Shown here: positions 1-5,783 of the stretch, in pieces | Layout: each line of letters starts with the position of its first letter | How positions within the stretch are numbered: position 1 is the stretch's first letter | Assembly: GCA_021772695.1 (NCBI GenBank) | Contig: JAJFLL010000227.1 | Coordinates: 1 to 6,938 of the forward strand | DNA from: Deltaproteobacteria bacterium | GTDB taxonomy: Bacteria; UBA10199; DSSB01 | Direction of reading: 5' to 3' | DNA length: 6,938 nt | The notes under the pieces: model-generated | Databases searched by the model: none | What the model was told of the DNA's origin: nothing | What the model saw: the letters and a program-made list of their open reading frames with translations, nothing else | Translations under genes and position numbers: made by a program

Positions 1-626
1 AAACCGTATGGAATTTCTTGCTGCAATAAAGCAAAGGCTTTTTCCCTCAACAGTTCTTCACAAAGAAAACGAACCGTTTGGTCGGTATATTGGTCTTCGG
101 GGAAAAATGCCGGCCCCTCGGGTAATCGCTTTTGAATTTCGCTTACTAATGTGTCACAGCCGTCTCCGGTCAGTGCCGAGAGAGGAATAATTTCATCGGG
201 AATGAATTGTTCGGCCACCTCTGAAATCAACGGCAATAATTTAAGTTTGTCAATCTGGTCAACCTTATTGATTACCACCATATAAGTAATGCCCTGATTT
301 TTGATACGTTCGGCGATACGGCGGTCAGGCGCAGACAAGGGCATGCGAGGGTTGATCAAGTGGACGGCCACATCGGCGTCTTTTAAGGCTTCTTCGGCCT
401 TGGCGTTGATGCGTTGATTGATCATTTTGGAATTAGAATGGATTCCCGGGGTATCTATAAAAAGTATTTGCGCTTGAGGGCGGTGGAGAATCCCAAGAAT
501 ACGATGGCGAGTCGTCTGGGGTTTTGGAGTCACGATGGCCAACTTTTGGCCGATGAGTTGATTGATTAAGGTCGACTTACCCACATTGGGAATACCGACC
601 AAGGCAACATATCCGGATTGAAACAT
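1..626 (-). CDS. era: GTPase Era, 30S ribosomal subunit assembly factor (partial: C-terminus beyond window)
   Basis: Era is a GTPase that binds the 3' end of 16S rRNA and checks late 30S assembly; it acts in the cytoplasm near the membrane. Reading the minus strand from ATG at 626 gives 208 residues with no stop. Visible GTPase motifs are G1 GIPNVGKS (11-18), the G2 threonines in PQTTR (36-40), G3 DTPG (58-61), G4 NKVD (120-123) and G5 SAL (150-152). The last visible stretch, LREKAF...QEIPYG (193-208), is the Era-typical linker leading into the KH domain, so only the roughly 90-residue RNA-binding KH part is missing, because the window ends. The family is usually about 300 residues. The start is the only plausible one, since VALVGIPNVGKST sits at the usual distance from it; the Shine-Dalgarno is weak. 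It follows rnc after 45 nt, the classic rnc-era pairing. The segment after G3 has INP where many Eras have VVDA; this looks like ordinary divergence. Identification is firm. Confidence 0.96.
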   Translation of the reverse strand, partial: MFQSGYVALVGIPNVGKSTLINQLIGQKLAIVTPKPQTTRHRILGILHRPQAQILFIDTPGIHSNSKMINQRINAKAEEALKDADVAVHLINPRMPLSAPDRRIAERIKNQGITYMVVINKVDQIDKLKLLPLISEVAEQFIPDEIIPLSALTGDGCDTLVSEIQKRLPEGPAFFPEDQYTDQTVRFLCEELLREKAFALLQQEIPYG

Positions 627-644
627 GATGATGGGGACTAATGG

Positions 645-670
645 AAAAGGGGCTGGGATTGCAAGGCCCC
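645..670 (-). terminator. Weak hairpin plus short U-run between rnc and era (possible attenuator)
   Basis: Just after the rnc stop, the minus-strand transcript can form GGGGC - 12-nt loop - GCCCC, followed directly by UUUU. Two more A-U pairs are possible if one G is bulged. The stem is short and the U-run is only four, so full termination is unlikely. Partial attenuation, an RNA-processing site or chance are all possible. It lies in the 45-nt gap before the era start. Confidence 0.25.
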
Positions 671-671
671 C

Positions 672-1430
672 TTATTGGGAAAGAGCCTTTTTTTCAGCCT
701 CAGCTTGATGTTTACGCTTTTTTATCTCGGCTAGGGCGGCTTTAGCGGCGTTTTGCTCGGCCCCCTTCTTACTCTTGCCCTGCCCGACTCCCAGCACGTC
801 TCCGCGAATGACGAGATTGACCTCAAAGGTTTTATCGTGGTCCGGGCCGATTTCCTGCACTAATTTGTATTTGGGAACAGTGCGAAATAGATTTTGTGCC
901 TTTTCTTGCAGCAGGGTTTTATAATCCTTATAAAAACCTTCAGTCCCCACCTGCTCGAAAAGTTCTAAGGCGATACGCCGAATGACTTTATAGGCCTTTT
1001 TAAATCCCCGGTCGAGATAGACCGATCCTAAAATCGCCTCGACTCCGTCAGAAAGTAAACTGGGTTTCTCTCTACCCTGCCCCATCTCTTCGCCCTTACC
1101 CAAAAAAAGATATTTTCCCACTTCATGTTCCCTAGCTACTTTGGCCAAGGTCTTTTCATTGACGATGGAGGCTCGCAATTTGGAAAGTTCCCCTTCGGAA
1201 GAATCGGGATAATTTTCCATGAGGAGGTGACTGACCACCAGTTCTAAGACGGCGTCACCGAGAAATTCCAGACGTTCATTATGGTCAGTGGAATCTAGAC
1301 GGCGTTCGTTGGCATAGGACTTATGCGTTAGAGCGTTTTTCAGAAGCGAACGATTGCGAAAACGGTACCCGAGATTGGCTTCGAGTTCCTTGAGCAGTCG
1401 CTTCTCTTCTTTGCTGATCGGTTCCGGCAA
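672..1430 (-). CDS. rnc: Ribonuclease III
   Basis: RNase III cleaves double-stranded RNA with Mg2+ and processes the 30S rRNA precursor and some mRNAs. With the TTG start at 1430 the protein is 252 residues, a normal length (E. coli has 226). The N-terminal endonuclease domain (about 8-160) carries the signature NERLEFLGDA (51-60). The expected metal-binding acids are E55, D59, D128 and E131, the last two in SDGVEAILG. A double-stranded RNA-binding domain follows (about 168-238), ending in GKSKKGAEQNAAKAAL, then a short Lys/Glu/Ala-rich tail. The open frame extends upstream to 1589, but that stretch resembles no RNase III and is antiphase mtaB coding. The TTG at 1430 places KEEKRLLKELEANLGYRF where the family begins and has a GGGAGG five nucleotides upstream. 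The first 110 nt lie inside the 3' end of mtaB in another frame. Function is certain; the start is very likely. Confidence 0.96.
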   Translation of the reverse strand: MPEPISKEEKRLLKELEANLGYRFRNRSLLKNALTHKSYANERRLDSTDHNERLEFLGDAVLELVVSHLLMENYPDSSEGELSKLRASIVNEKTLAKVAREHEVGKYLFLGKGEEMGQGREKPSLLSDGVEAILGSVYLDRGFKKAYKVIRRIALELFEQVGTEGFYKDYKTLLQEKAQNLFRTVPKYKLVQEIGPDHDKTFEVNLVIRGDVLGVGQGKSKKGAEQNAAKAALAEIKKRKHQAEAEKKALSQ

Positions 1431-2745
1431 GGCGGCCTCCCACTTCTTTTTGTAACAAGCACTGAGCGATGTTTCCTTGGGAGCCCTTTGAAGTGTGGAC
1501 GGTAACCGGTAGATATTGTCCGGAAAAGCCCATCCAGGCTTCAAGTGGTTCCTTGGCACCATTCTGCCACGACTCGGATTTGCGCTCAAGCACGACTTCG
1601 ACTTCTTTCCCTATAAAAGATCGCCTCCAGTGGGCCGACTTTTCTTCAGACAATAGGCGTAGTCGACTAGCCCGTTCCTTTTTGATCTCTGGTGCCACCT
1701 GGCCCATCATTCGGGCCGCTGGGGTCCCCTGTTTACTGCTGTAGGGAAAGACATGAAAATAATGGACTGGAGTATCTTTAAGCAATTGATAACTTTGTTG
1801 GAAACGGTGGGCATTTTCGTAGGGGAAGCCCACCATCACATCGGTACCAATACCTATATGGGGAATGCGTTGCACCAAGGTTTCACATAATTTTTGAAAA
1901 TCTCGACGGGTATAACGCCGTCGCATCAATTGGAGCGTGGTGTCATCGCCACTATGCAAGGGAATATGCATATGGGGGCAAAATACTTCTGAGTCGGCCA
2001 AAATATCGATCATCTCTTCACTGACTTCTTCAGGATCGATGGAAGAAATGCGTACTCGATGAATCGGTCGATGTTTCTCAATGGCTATTAGTAGGTCTTC
2101 GATGCGGGCATCGTCGCCCAAGTCTCTTCCAAAGGTGCCCAGGTGGATTCCGGTCAGTATGGCTTCCTTAAAACCTTGGTCATGCAATTTTTTTAGCTCG
2201 TCTATGATACGAGGAATGGGCACGCTACGATTGCGACCGCGGGCAAAGGGAATGATGCAAAAGCTACAAAATTGATTACAACCATCCTGAACTTTTACAT
2301 AGGCCCGCGTTTGCGAGGTGTCCCCGGAATTCCCAAAGACCTCGAGATGTTGCTGACGAAAGATATCGTCCACGGCCACATGGGTTTTATCCCGCTCCTG
2401 CTTGGCAAGTAATAGGTGATCGATGAAAGAGGATTTTTGCGCATTCCCAAGAACTAGGTTGACACCATCGAGGGCCGCTACGGTCTCGGGGCGGGTTTGG
2501 GCATAGCATCCGGTGACTACGGTCACCGCATCAGGATTGCGTCGCTTGGCCCGACGAATTAAATTCCGGCTATCGGCATCAGCCTTATCGGTAACGGTAC
2601 AGGTATTGATCACATAAATGTCGGCCGCTTCCTTAAAATCTACCAGACGAAAACCTTGTCCCTTCAGCAAACCACCCAAATAGGTGCCGTCGTATTGATT
2701 GGCCTTACAACCAAGATTGGCGATGGCCACGGTGGTTTCGCTCAA
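1321..2745 (-). CDS. mtaB: tRNA (N6-threonylcarbamoyladenosine(37)-C2)-methylthiotransferase MtaB
   Basis: MtaB is a radical-SAM enzyme that converts t6A37 to ms2t6A37 in ANN-decoding tRNAs. From the TTG at 2745 the protein is 474 residues. The N-terminal methylthiotransferase domain holds the three cysteines of the second Fe-S cluster: C13 (NLGCKANQYD), C49 (NTCTVTDKAD) and C80 (TGCYAQ). The radical-SAM CxxxCxxC is C156, C160 and C163 in DGCNQFCSFCIIP. CTVTDKAD and CIIPFARG favour MtaB over MiaB or RimO. A TRAM RNA-binding domain spans about 377-441. The TTG lies in a TTGA overlap with the mnmA stop and has AGGGGAG four bases upstream; an in-frame TTG at 2766 inside mnmA has neither advantage. 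Residues after about 441 (Gln/Arg/Ser-rich, about 33 residues) match nothing known in the family and are read from the rnc 5' end in another frame, so the enzyme is slightly long. Function is confident; the meaning of the tail is unknown. Confidence 0.95.
   Translation of the reverse strand: MSETTVAIANLGCKANQYDGTYLGGLLKGQGFRLVDFKEAADIYVINTCTVTDKADADSRNLIRRAKRRNPDAVTVVTGCYAQTRPETVAALDGVNLVLGNAQKSSFIDHLLLAKQERDKTHVAVDDIFRQQHLEVFGNSGDTSQTRAYVKVQDGCNQFCSFCIIPFARGRNRSVPIPRIIDELKKLHDQGFKEAILTGIHLGTFGRDLGDDARIEDLLIAIEKHRPIHRVRISSIDPEEVSEEMIDILADSEVFCPHMHIPLHSGDDTTLQLMRRRYTRRDFQKLCETLVQRIPHIGIGTDVMVGFPYENAHRFQQSYQLLKDTPVHYFHVFPYSSKQGTPAARMMGQVAPEIKKERASRLRLLSEEKSAHWRRSFIGKEVEVVLERKSESWQNGAKEPLEAWMGFSGQYLPVTVHTSKGSQGNIAQCLLQKEVGGRLAGTDQQRREATAQGTRSQSRVPFSQSFASEKRSNA
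1436..1441 (-). promoter_or_regulatory. Ribosome binding site deciding the rnc TTG start
   Basis: The minus strand reads GGGAGG, then five bases, then TTG (1430-1428). It is embedded in mtaB codons for the last TRAM-domain residues. No ATG, GTG or other TTG in the rnc frame lies close to the family's usual N-terminus, so this site supports the short start over the open-frame ATG at 1589. Confidence 0.75.
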
Positions 2746-3836
2746 GGCGCTCCCCTTTCGATCCAACCACCGCCCAACACTTCCTTTCCCAGATAAAAGA
2801 CCACGGCCTGCCCGGGAGAAATGGCCCGCTGCGGTTCTTTAAACTCCACCCGGACCTGATCTGTCGCATCGAGGTGCACCACCGCGGCTGCGCCTTCATG
2901 GCGGTAACGAATCCGGGCGGTGATTTGGGTACCACTCATCACCGGTCGCACCCAACGGACTCCTTTGGCCATCAGTCCATTTCCCCATAAAGTCGCATCG
3001 GGTCCCATCACAATTTTTTGGGTCTTGGGATCAATGGATTTTACATAGAGGCGTTGTCCTTCGGCCACCTCCGTACCCCGCCTTTGTCCTACCGTATAAT
3101 GATGGATGCCTTTGTGGCGACCTAGGGTCTGTCCCTGTTCGTCCACAAAGTCGCCCTCAGGTCCGATTTTATCGGGAGCATATTTTTCAATGAATGCGCC
3201 GTGGGTTTGCGGGACAAAACAGATTTCTTGGCTTTCCGGCTTGGCCCTTGTCTTGAGTCCATGCTCGGTGGCCAGCGCTCGCACCTGTTCCTTGGTCATT
3301 TCTCCCACGGGGAACAAGGTGTGTTCGAGCTGTTCTTGATTTAAGGAGAAGAGAAAATAACTTTGGTCCTTTTTAGGATCATCCCCGCAATAAAGTTCCC
3401 AGTGATTTTGAGTTTCGTTCCAGGCCTTTCGAGCAAAGTGACCTGTGGCCACGTAATAGGCCCCCAACTCGTAGGCCTTTTCTAAGAGGTAACTAAATTT
3501 TACCTTGTCATTACACATAGCGCAGGGATTGGGAGTGCGTCCCTTCAAATATTCATCGACAAAGCGGTTTACCACTTGTTCCTTAAAGGGAGTCTTAGAA
3601 TTAAAGACATAGAAGGGGATTCCCACCTGATCGGCGACGCGGCGGGCATCGGTGATATCTTCAACGGAACAACAAGTGGTGTGTTTAAAGGTGGTCCCCT
3701 GTGGCGGGTCCCATAATTTCAAAGTAACCCCGATGACTTCATAGCCCTGCTCCTTTAAGAGCAAAGCGGCTACGGAGCTATCGACCCCGCCACTCATGGC
3801 ACAAACTACTCTTTTTTTATCAAGCACTTGACTCAT
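2742..3836 (-). CDS. mnmA: tRNA-specific 2-thiouridylase MnmA
   Basis: MnmA adenylates U34 of the Lys, Glu and Gln tRNAs with ATP and replaces the C2 oxygen with persulfide sulfur, giving s2U34. The protein is 364 residues, the usual length. The N-terminal PP-loop ATP-binding motif is SGGVDSS (15-21). The catalytic cysteines are C105 in TPNPCAMCND and C206 in SQEICFVP, corresponding to C102 and C199 of the E. coli enzyme. KDQSYFLF (156-163) and the C-terminal beta-barrel stretch HHYTVGQRRG are also typical. The ATG at 3836 overlaps the desulfurase stop as ATGA. No good Shine-Dalgarno stands close (the nearest, GAGGT, is about 26 nt upstream), so initiation probably relies on ribosomes finishing the upstream gene. 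The adjacent desulfurase is its natural sulfur donor. No tusA-E or iscU genes are in the window, so direct transfer, as proposed for B. subtilis YrvO-MnmA, is plausible. Confidence 0.97.
   Translation of the reverse strand: MSQVLDKKRVVCAMSGGVDSSVAALLLKEQGYEVIGVTLKLWDPPQGTTFKHTTCCSVEDITDARRVADQVGIPFYVFNSKTPFKEQVVNRFVDEYLKGRTPNPCAMCNDKVKFSYLLEKAYELGAYYVATGHFARKAWNETQNHWELYCGDDPKKDQSYFLFSLNQEQLEHTLFPVGEMTKEQVRALATEHGLKTRAKPESQEICFVPQTHGAFIEKYAPDKIGPEGDFVDEQGQTLGRHKGIHHYTVGQRRGTEVAEGQRLYVKSIDPKTQKIVMGPDATLWGNGLMAKGVRWVRPVMSGTQITARIRYRHEGAAAVVHLDATDQVRVEFKEPQRAISPGQAVVFYLGKEVLGGGWIERGAP
2750..2756 (-). promoter_or_regulatory. Ribosome binding site for the mtaB TTG start, inside the mnmA 3' end
   Basis: The minus strand reads AGGGGAG, CGCC, then TTGA, where TTG is the mtaB start and TGA the mnmA stop. 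The spacing is short (4 nt). Together with the stop/start overlap it argues for translational coupling and against the TTG at 2766. Confidence 0.65.
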
Positions 3837-4966
3837 ATAGATGAAGTTAAGGGTTTAAGTACCTCAGATAGGGTTTTCAGGGCAACTTCGACTTCGGCGT
3901 CTGTATTATCTTTCGACAGACTGAAACGCAAGCCGCTGGCGGCCTCATTCTCTTCGAGGCCCATGGCCAGTAATACGTGACTGGGATCAACCGACCCCGA
4001 CTCACAGGCCGCTCCGATGGAAATGGCTATACCCGCTCGGTCCAAGTTTACCAAGGCCGTTTCCCCCTGGATGCCTGGCAGCAGGATATTTAGAGTCCCC
4101 GGCAGGCGATTTTCCCGGTCCCCCAGGACCCGGGCCCCGGAAAATTCCGCAAGTATTCCGAATTCTAAGCGGTCCCGAAGCTTTTGCAGGGCGAGGACTT
4201 TTTCTTTTTGCCCGGATTGGGCCAAACGTAAGGCCTCGGCCATAGCCACGATCCCGGCTAAATGTTCGGTCCCGGCCCGTCGGCCCCGCTCCTGTCGACC
4301 TCCCCATAGGTGGGGTTCTGCGGATAGTCCATCACGCATGTACAGGAGGCCGACACCCTTGGGACCATGGAATTTGTGAGCACTGGCTGCAAAAAAATCC
4401 ACGGGCAGCTCAGAGAGTGATAGCTCACATTTTCCACAGGCCTGAACCCCATCACAAAGATAGAGCACACCACGGCTTTGGGCTAAGGCTCCGATGGCCT
4501 GCACCGGATAAATATTCCCCGTTTCGTTATTGGCCCACATGACCGCCACCATCTTGGTATGAGGCTTAATGGCCAAGGCTACTTGATCGACTTGCAGGCG
4601 ACCTTGGGGGTCCACGGGAACTCGAGTCACTTCCACTCCCATGCGTTCTAAAAATTGGGAAGCGGCCAAGACCGCGTGGTGTTCTACGGCGGAAACCACC
4701 AGGTGGCCTCCCCCCGGCTCGGGTAAAAAACTGCCCAGGAGGGCCGCATTCAAGGCCTCGGTGCCACCTGAAGTAAAGGTTAAGGTAGAATCCTTAACCT
4801 TAAGTAACTCCGCAATTTTTTCTCTAGATTCATTGAGCAGTTTGCGCGCTTGCCGTCCCGGTCCATGCACTGAGGAGGGGTTGCCAAAATGCACTAAGGC
4901 CTCTTGATAGGTCTCGCGGACTTGGGGGTCCATGGCGGTGGTGGCATTGTTATCGAAGTAAATCAT
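3833..4966 (-). CDS. iscS: Cysteine desulfurase (NifS/IscS type, PLP-dependent), likely sulfur donor to MnmA
   Basis: This enzyme removes sulfur from L-cysteine, leaving alanine and an enzyme persulfide that is passed to tRNA thiolation or Fe-S assembly. It has 377 residues. It opens with the family start MIYFDNNATT. PLP contacts include H96/H97 in VEHHAVL, ANNETG (145-150), D172 and Q175 in LCDGVQACGK, and the Schiff-base lysine K198 in SAHKFHGPKG. GGRQERGRRAGTE (222-234) is conserved. The persulfide cysteine is C321 in GAACESGSVDPSHVL, a long mobile loop of the class I (IscS/NifS) type rather than the SufS type. ANNETG and RRAGTE lean towards NifS, so the symbol iscS is a convenience. The ATG at 4966 lies 5 nt after the cysE stop; AGGGG is only 2 nt from the ATG, so coupling to cysE is likely. 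It sits between a cysteine-precursor gene and mnmA. No iscU is seen. A housekeeping Fe-S role cannot be excluded. Confidence 0.94.
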   Translation of the reverse strand: MIYFDNNATTAMDPQVRETYQEALVHFGNPSSVHGPGRQARKLLNESREKIAELLKVKDSTLTFTSGGTEALNAALLGSFLPEPGGGHLVVSAVEHHAVLAASQFLERMGVEVTRVPVDPQGRLQVDQVALAIKPHTKMVAVMWANNETGNIYPVQAIGALAQSRGVLYLCDGVQACGKCELSLSELPVDFFAASAHKFHGPKGVGLLYMRDGLSAEPHLWGGRQERGRRAGTEHLAGIVAMAEALRLAQSGQKEKVLALQKLRDRLEFGILAEFSGARVLGDRENRLPGTLNILLPGIQGETALVNLDRAGIAISIGAACESGSVDPSHVLLAMGLEENEAASGLRFSLSKDNTDAEVEVALKTLSEVLKPLTSSI

Positions 4967-4971
4967 GGCCC

Positions 4972-5631
4972 CTAAATCTCGTAGTCTCCCGCCTTTTTGC
5001 GCATCACCTCATTCATCTGATCTTCGATGACCTTGAGTTCTTGGCGCAGGGCCTGAATGGCATTCCAGTCGGGATCGGGCAAGGCCCCGTGATCGAGATC
5101 ATAATGTTCGCCCACCACATTTCCCGGATGGGCCATGACTTTTCCTGGCACGCCCACCACAGTACTATGGGCCGGCACATCGTGGACCACCACAGAATTG
5201 GCCCCTACCCTGCTATTGTTACCCACCCGGATCGGCCCCAGTAGGATGGCTCCGGCACCGACCACCACATTGTCTTCTAAGGTTGGGTGCCGCTTTTTCT
5301 TTTCCCAACTGGTGCCACCCAAGGTGACTCCTTGGTAAATGGTCACATTATTTCCGATCTCGGTGGTTTCACCGATCACGATTCCCATACCATGGTCGAT
5401 GAAGAAGCCGTCTCCGATGGTGGCCCCGGGATGAATCTCGATTCCGGTAAAAAAACGAACCATATGGGAAAGCCATCGGGCCAGCAGTTTTAGCCCCTTT
5501 TTCCAGAGCCAATGGTTGAAGCGATGCCACACCAAGGCATGGACTCCGGGGTAACAAAGGAAAATTTCCCAAGTACTTCGAGAGGCCGGATCCCGTTCCT
5601 TGGCCACGGCGATGTCTTTTTTTAAGCTCAC
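4972..5631 (-). CDS. cysE: Serine O-acetyltransferase (short EpsC-type CysE)
   Basis: CysE transfers acetyl from acetyl-CoA to L-serine, making O-acetylserine, the committed step of cysteine synthesis in the cytoplasm. The 219-residue protein is the short form, lacking much of the N-terminal helical region of E. coli CysE (273 residues). A left-handed beta-helix of hexapeptide repeats runs from about 66 to 165. Visible active-site features are IEIHPGA (64-70), the catalytic H80 in IDHGMGIVIGET, GVTLGGT (101-107) and RHP (114-116). A predicted helical tail (about 180-212) follows. The last residues are GDYEI: a C-terminal isoleucine is what CysE enzymes insert into the active site of CysK to form the cysteine synthase complex, so that complex is plausible here. 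The GTG start at 5631 has AGAGGT nine bases upstream and no better in-frame choice. It is the first gene of the minus-strand run and has its own candidate promoter. Confidence 0.95.
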   Translation of the reverse strand: MSLKKDIAVAKERDPASRSTWEIFLCYPGVHALVWHRFNHWLWKKGLKLLARWLSHMVRFFTGIEIHPGATIGDGFFIDHGMGIVIGETTEIGNNVTIYQGVTLGGTSWEKKKRHPTLEDNVVVGAGAILLGPIRVGNNSRVGANSVVVHDVPAHSTVVGVPGKVMAHPGNVVGEHYDLDHGALPDPDWNAIQALRQELKVIEDQMNEVMRKKAGDYEI

Positions 5632-5640
5632 TGCTGAAAC

Positions 5641-5646
5641 ACCTCT
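5641..5646 (-). promoter_or_regulatory. Ribosome binding site for the cysE GTG start
   Basis: The minus strand reads AGAGGT, nine bases, then GTG AGC TTA. It lies downstream of the candidate promoter and supports GTG as the start of the first operon gene. Confidence 0.6.
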
Positions 5647-5651
5647 TTTGA

Positions 5652-5671
5652 CTAAGACTTCAGGACCTTAG
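5652..5671. repeat. Small inverted repeat over the cysE -10/start region (possible operator)
   Basis: CTAAG (5652-5656) and CTTAG (5667-5671) are reverse complements separated by 10 bp. They cover the putative -10 hexamer and the expected transcription start of cysE. The arms are only 5 bp, so chance is quite possible. A regulator binding here would block the promoter. No regulator gene is in the window. Confidence 0.3.
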
Positions 5672-5694
5672 GGTATCTGGCCATTAGGTGTCAA
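5665..5694 (-). promoter_or_regulatory. Candidate sigma70-type promoter of the cysE-era run
   Basis: On the minus strand a perfect TTGACA (5694-5689) is followed after 18 bp by TAAGGT (5670-5665), which keeps the key T, A and final T of the -10 consensus. Transcription would start near 5658, leaving a leader of about 27 nt that contains the ribosome binding site. This is the only promoter-like sequence I found between the divergent genes pointing this way. The -35 is convincing; the -10 is moderate (3 of 6). Confidence 0.5.
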
Positions 5695-5703
5695 CGATGG
5701 CCA
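5678..5703. repeat. Perfect 7-bp inverted repeat bracketing the cysE -35 (candidate operator)
   Basis: TGGCCAT (5678-5684) and ATGGCCA (5697-5703) are exact reverse complements with a 12-bp spacer. The spacer contains the whole TTGACA box of the cysE promoter (5689-5694). Each arm also holds the palindrome TGGCCA. A dimeric regulator bound to both arms would sit on the -35 and most simply act as a repressor. The regulator is unknown. The site is upstream of the cysE transcript, so it is not an RNA hairpin of that mRNA. Confidence 0.4.
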
Positions 5704-5735
5704 CAAGGCTTCATTTCAGGAGGCCAGCCCCCTTT

Positions 5736-5773
5736 TTCATGCTTTTTTCATGATCCCTTCATCTAGTTTTCAC
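5736..5773 (+). promoter_or_regulatory. Four tandem TTCA(T/C) half-sites at 11-bp period: candidate response-regulator (CreB/PhoB-like) binding array for creD
   Basis: TTCAT occurs at 5736-5740, 5747-5751 and 5758-5762, and TTCAC at 5769-5773, each separated by exactly 6 bp. Three of the four are TTTTCA(T/C); the third is CCTTCAT. An 11-bp direct-repeat period is the hallmark of OmpR/PhoB-family winged-helix regulators. The E. coli CreB tag upstream of creD is TTCAC-N6-TTCAC, so the last pair here differs by one base. Four half-sites would hold two dimers. The array ends 10 bp before a -10-like hexamer, as PhoB boxes do. Binding by a CreB-like protein is inference. Confidence 0.6.
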
Positions 5774-5783
5774 ACGGCCGGGC

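Noticed and set aside
8..190. Short plus-strand open frame at the left edge.
   Set aside because: It is antisense to Era, whose G5 motif and linker are clearly encoded on the minus strand here.
1..626. Era lacking its KH domain as a truncated gene.
   Set aside because: The frame is still open at the window edge, so the missing part is a boundary effect and not a disruption.
1431..1589. N-terminal extension of RNase III from the ATG at 1589 (53 extra residues).
   Set aside because: The stretch has no RNase III similarity and is the antiphase reading of the mtaB TRAM region. The TTG at 1430 has a strong ribosome binding site and fits the family's N-terminus.
1469..1744. 91-codon plus-strand frame within mtaB.
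   Set aside because: It lies opposite conserved radical-SAM/TRAM coding sequence and shows no family features; a shadow frame.
2746..2766. Alternative mtaB start at TTG 2766.
   Set aside because: It lies deeper inside mnmA, has no good ribosome binding site, and adds residues ahead of the conserved N-terminus; TTG 2745 is in a TTGA stop/start overlap with AGGGGAG upstream.
4017..4379. 120-codon open frame antisense to the desulfurase gene.
   Set aside because: It is an Arg/Pro/Ser-rich reading of the opposite strand of a clear gene, with no recognisable domain or ribosome binding site.
5632..5660. A cysteine-sensing riboswitch or T-box in the cysE leader.
   Set aside because: The predicted leader is only about 27 nt and shows no T-box motif or large stem structure.
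5715..5770. Minus-strand mini-frames starting at the ATGAA copies (for example a 9-codon MKKGAGLLK).
   Set aside because: They are upstream of the cysE promoter, lack ribosome binding sites, and arise from the complement of the TTCAT array.
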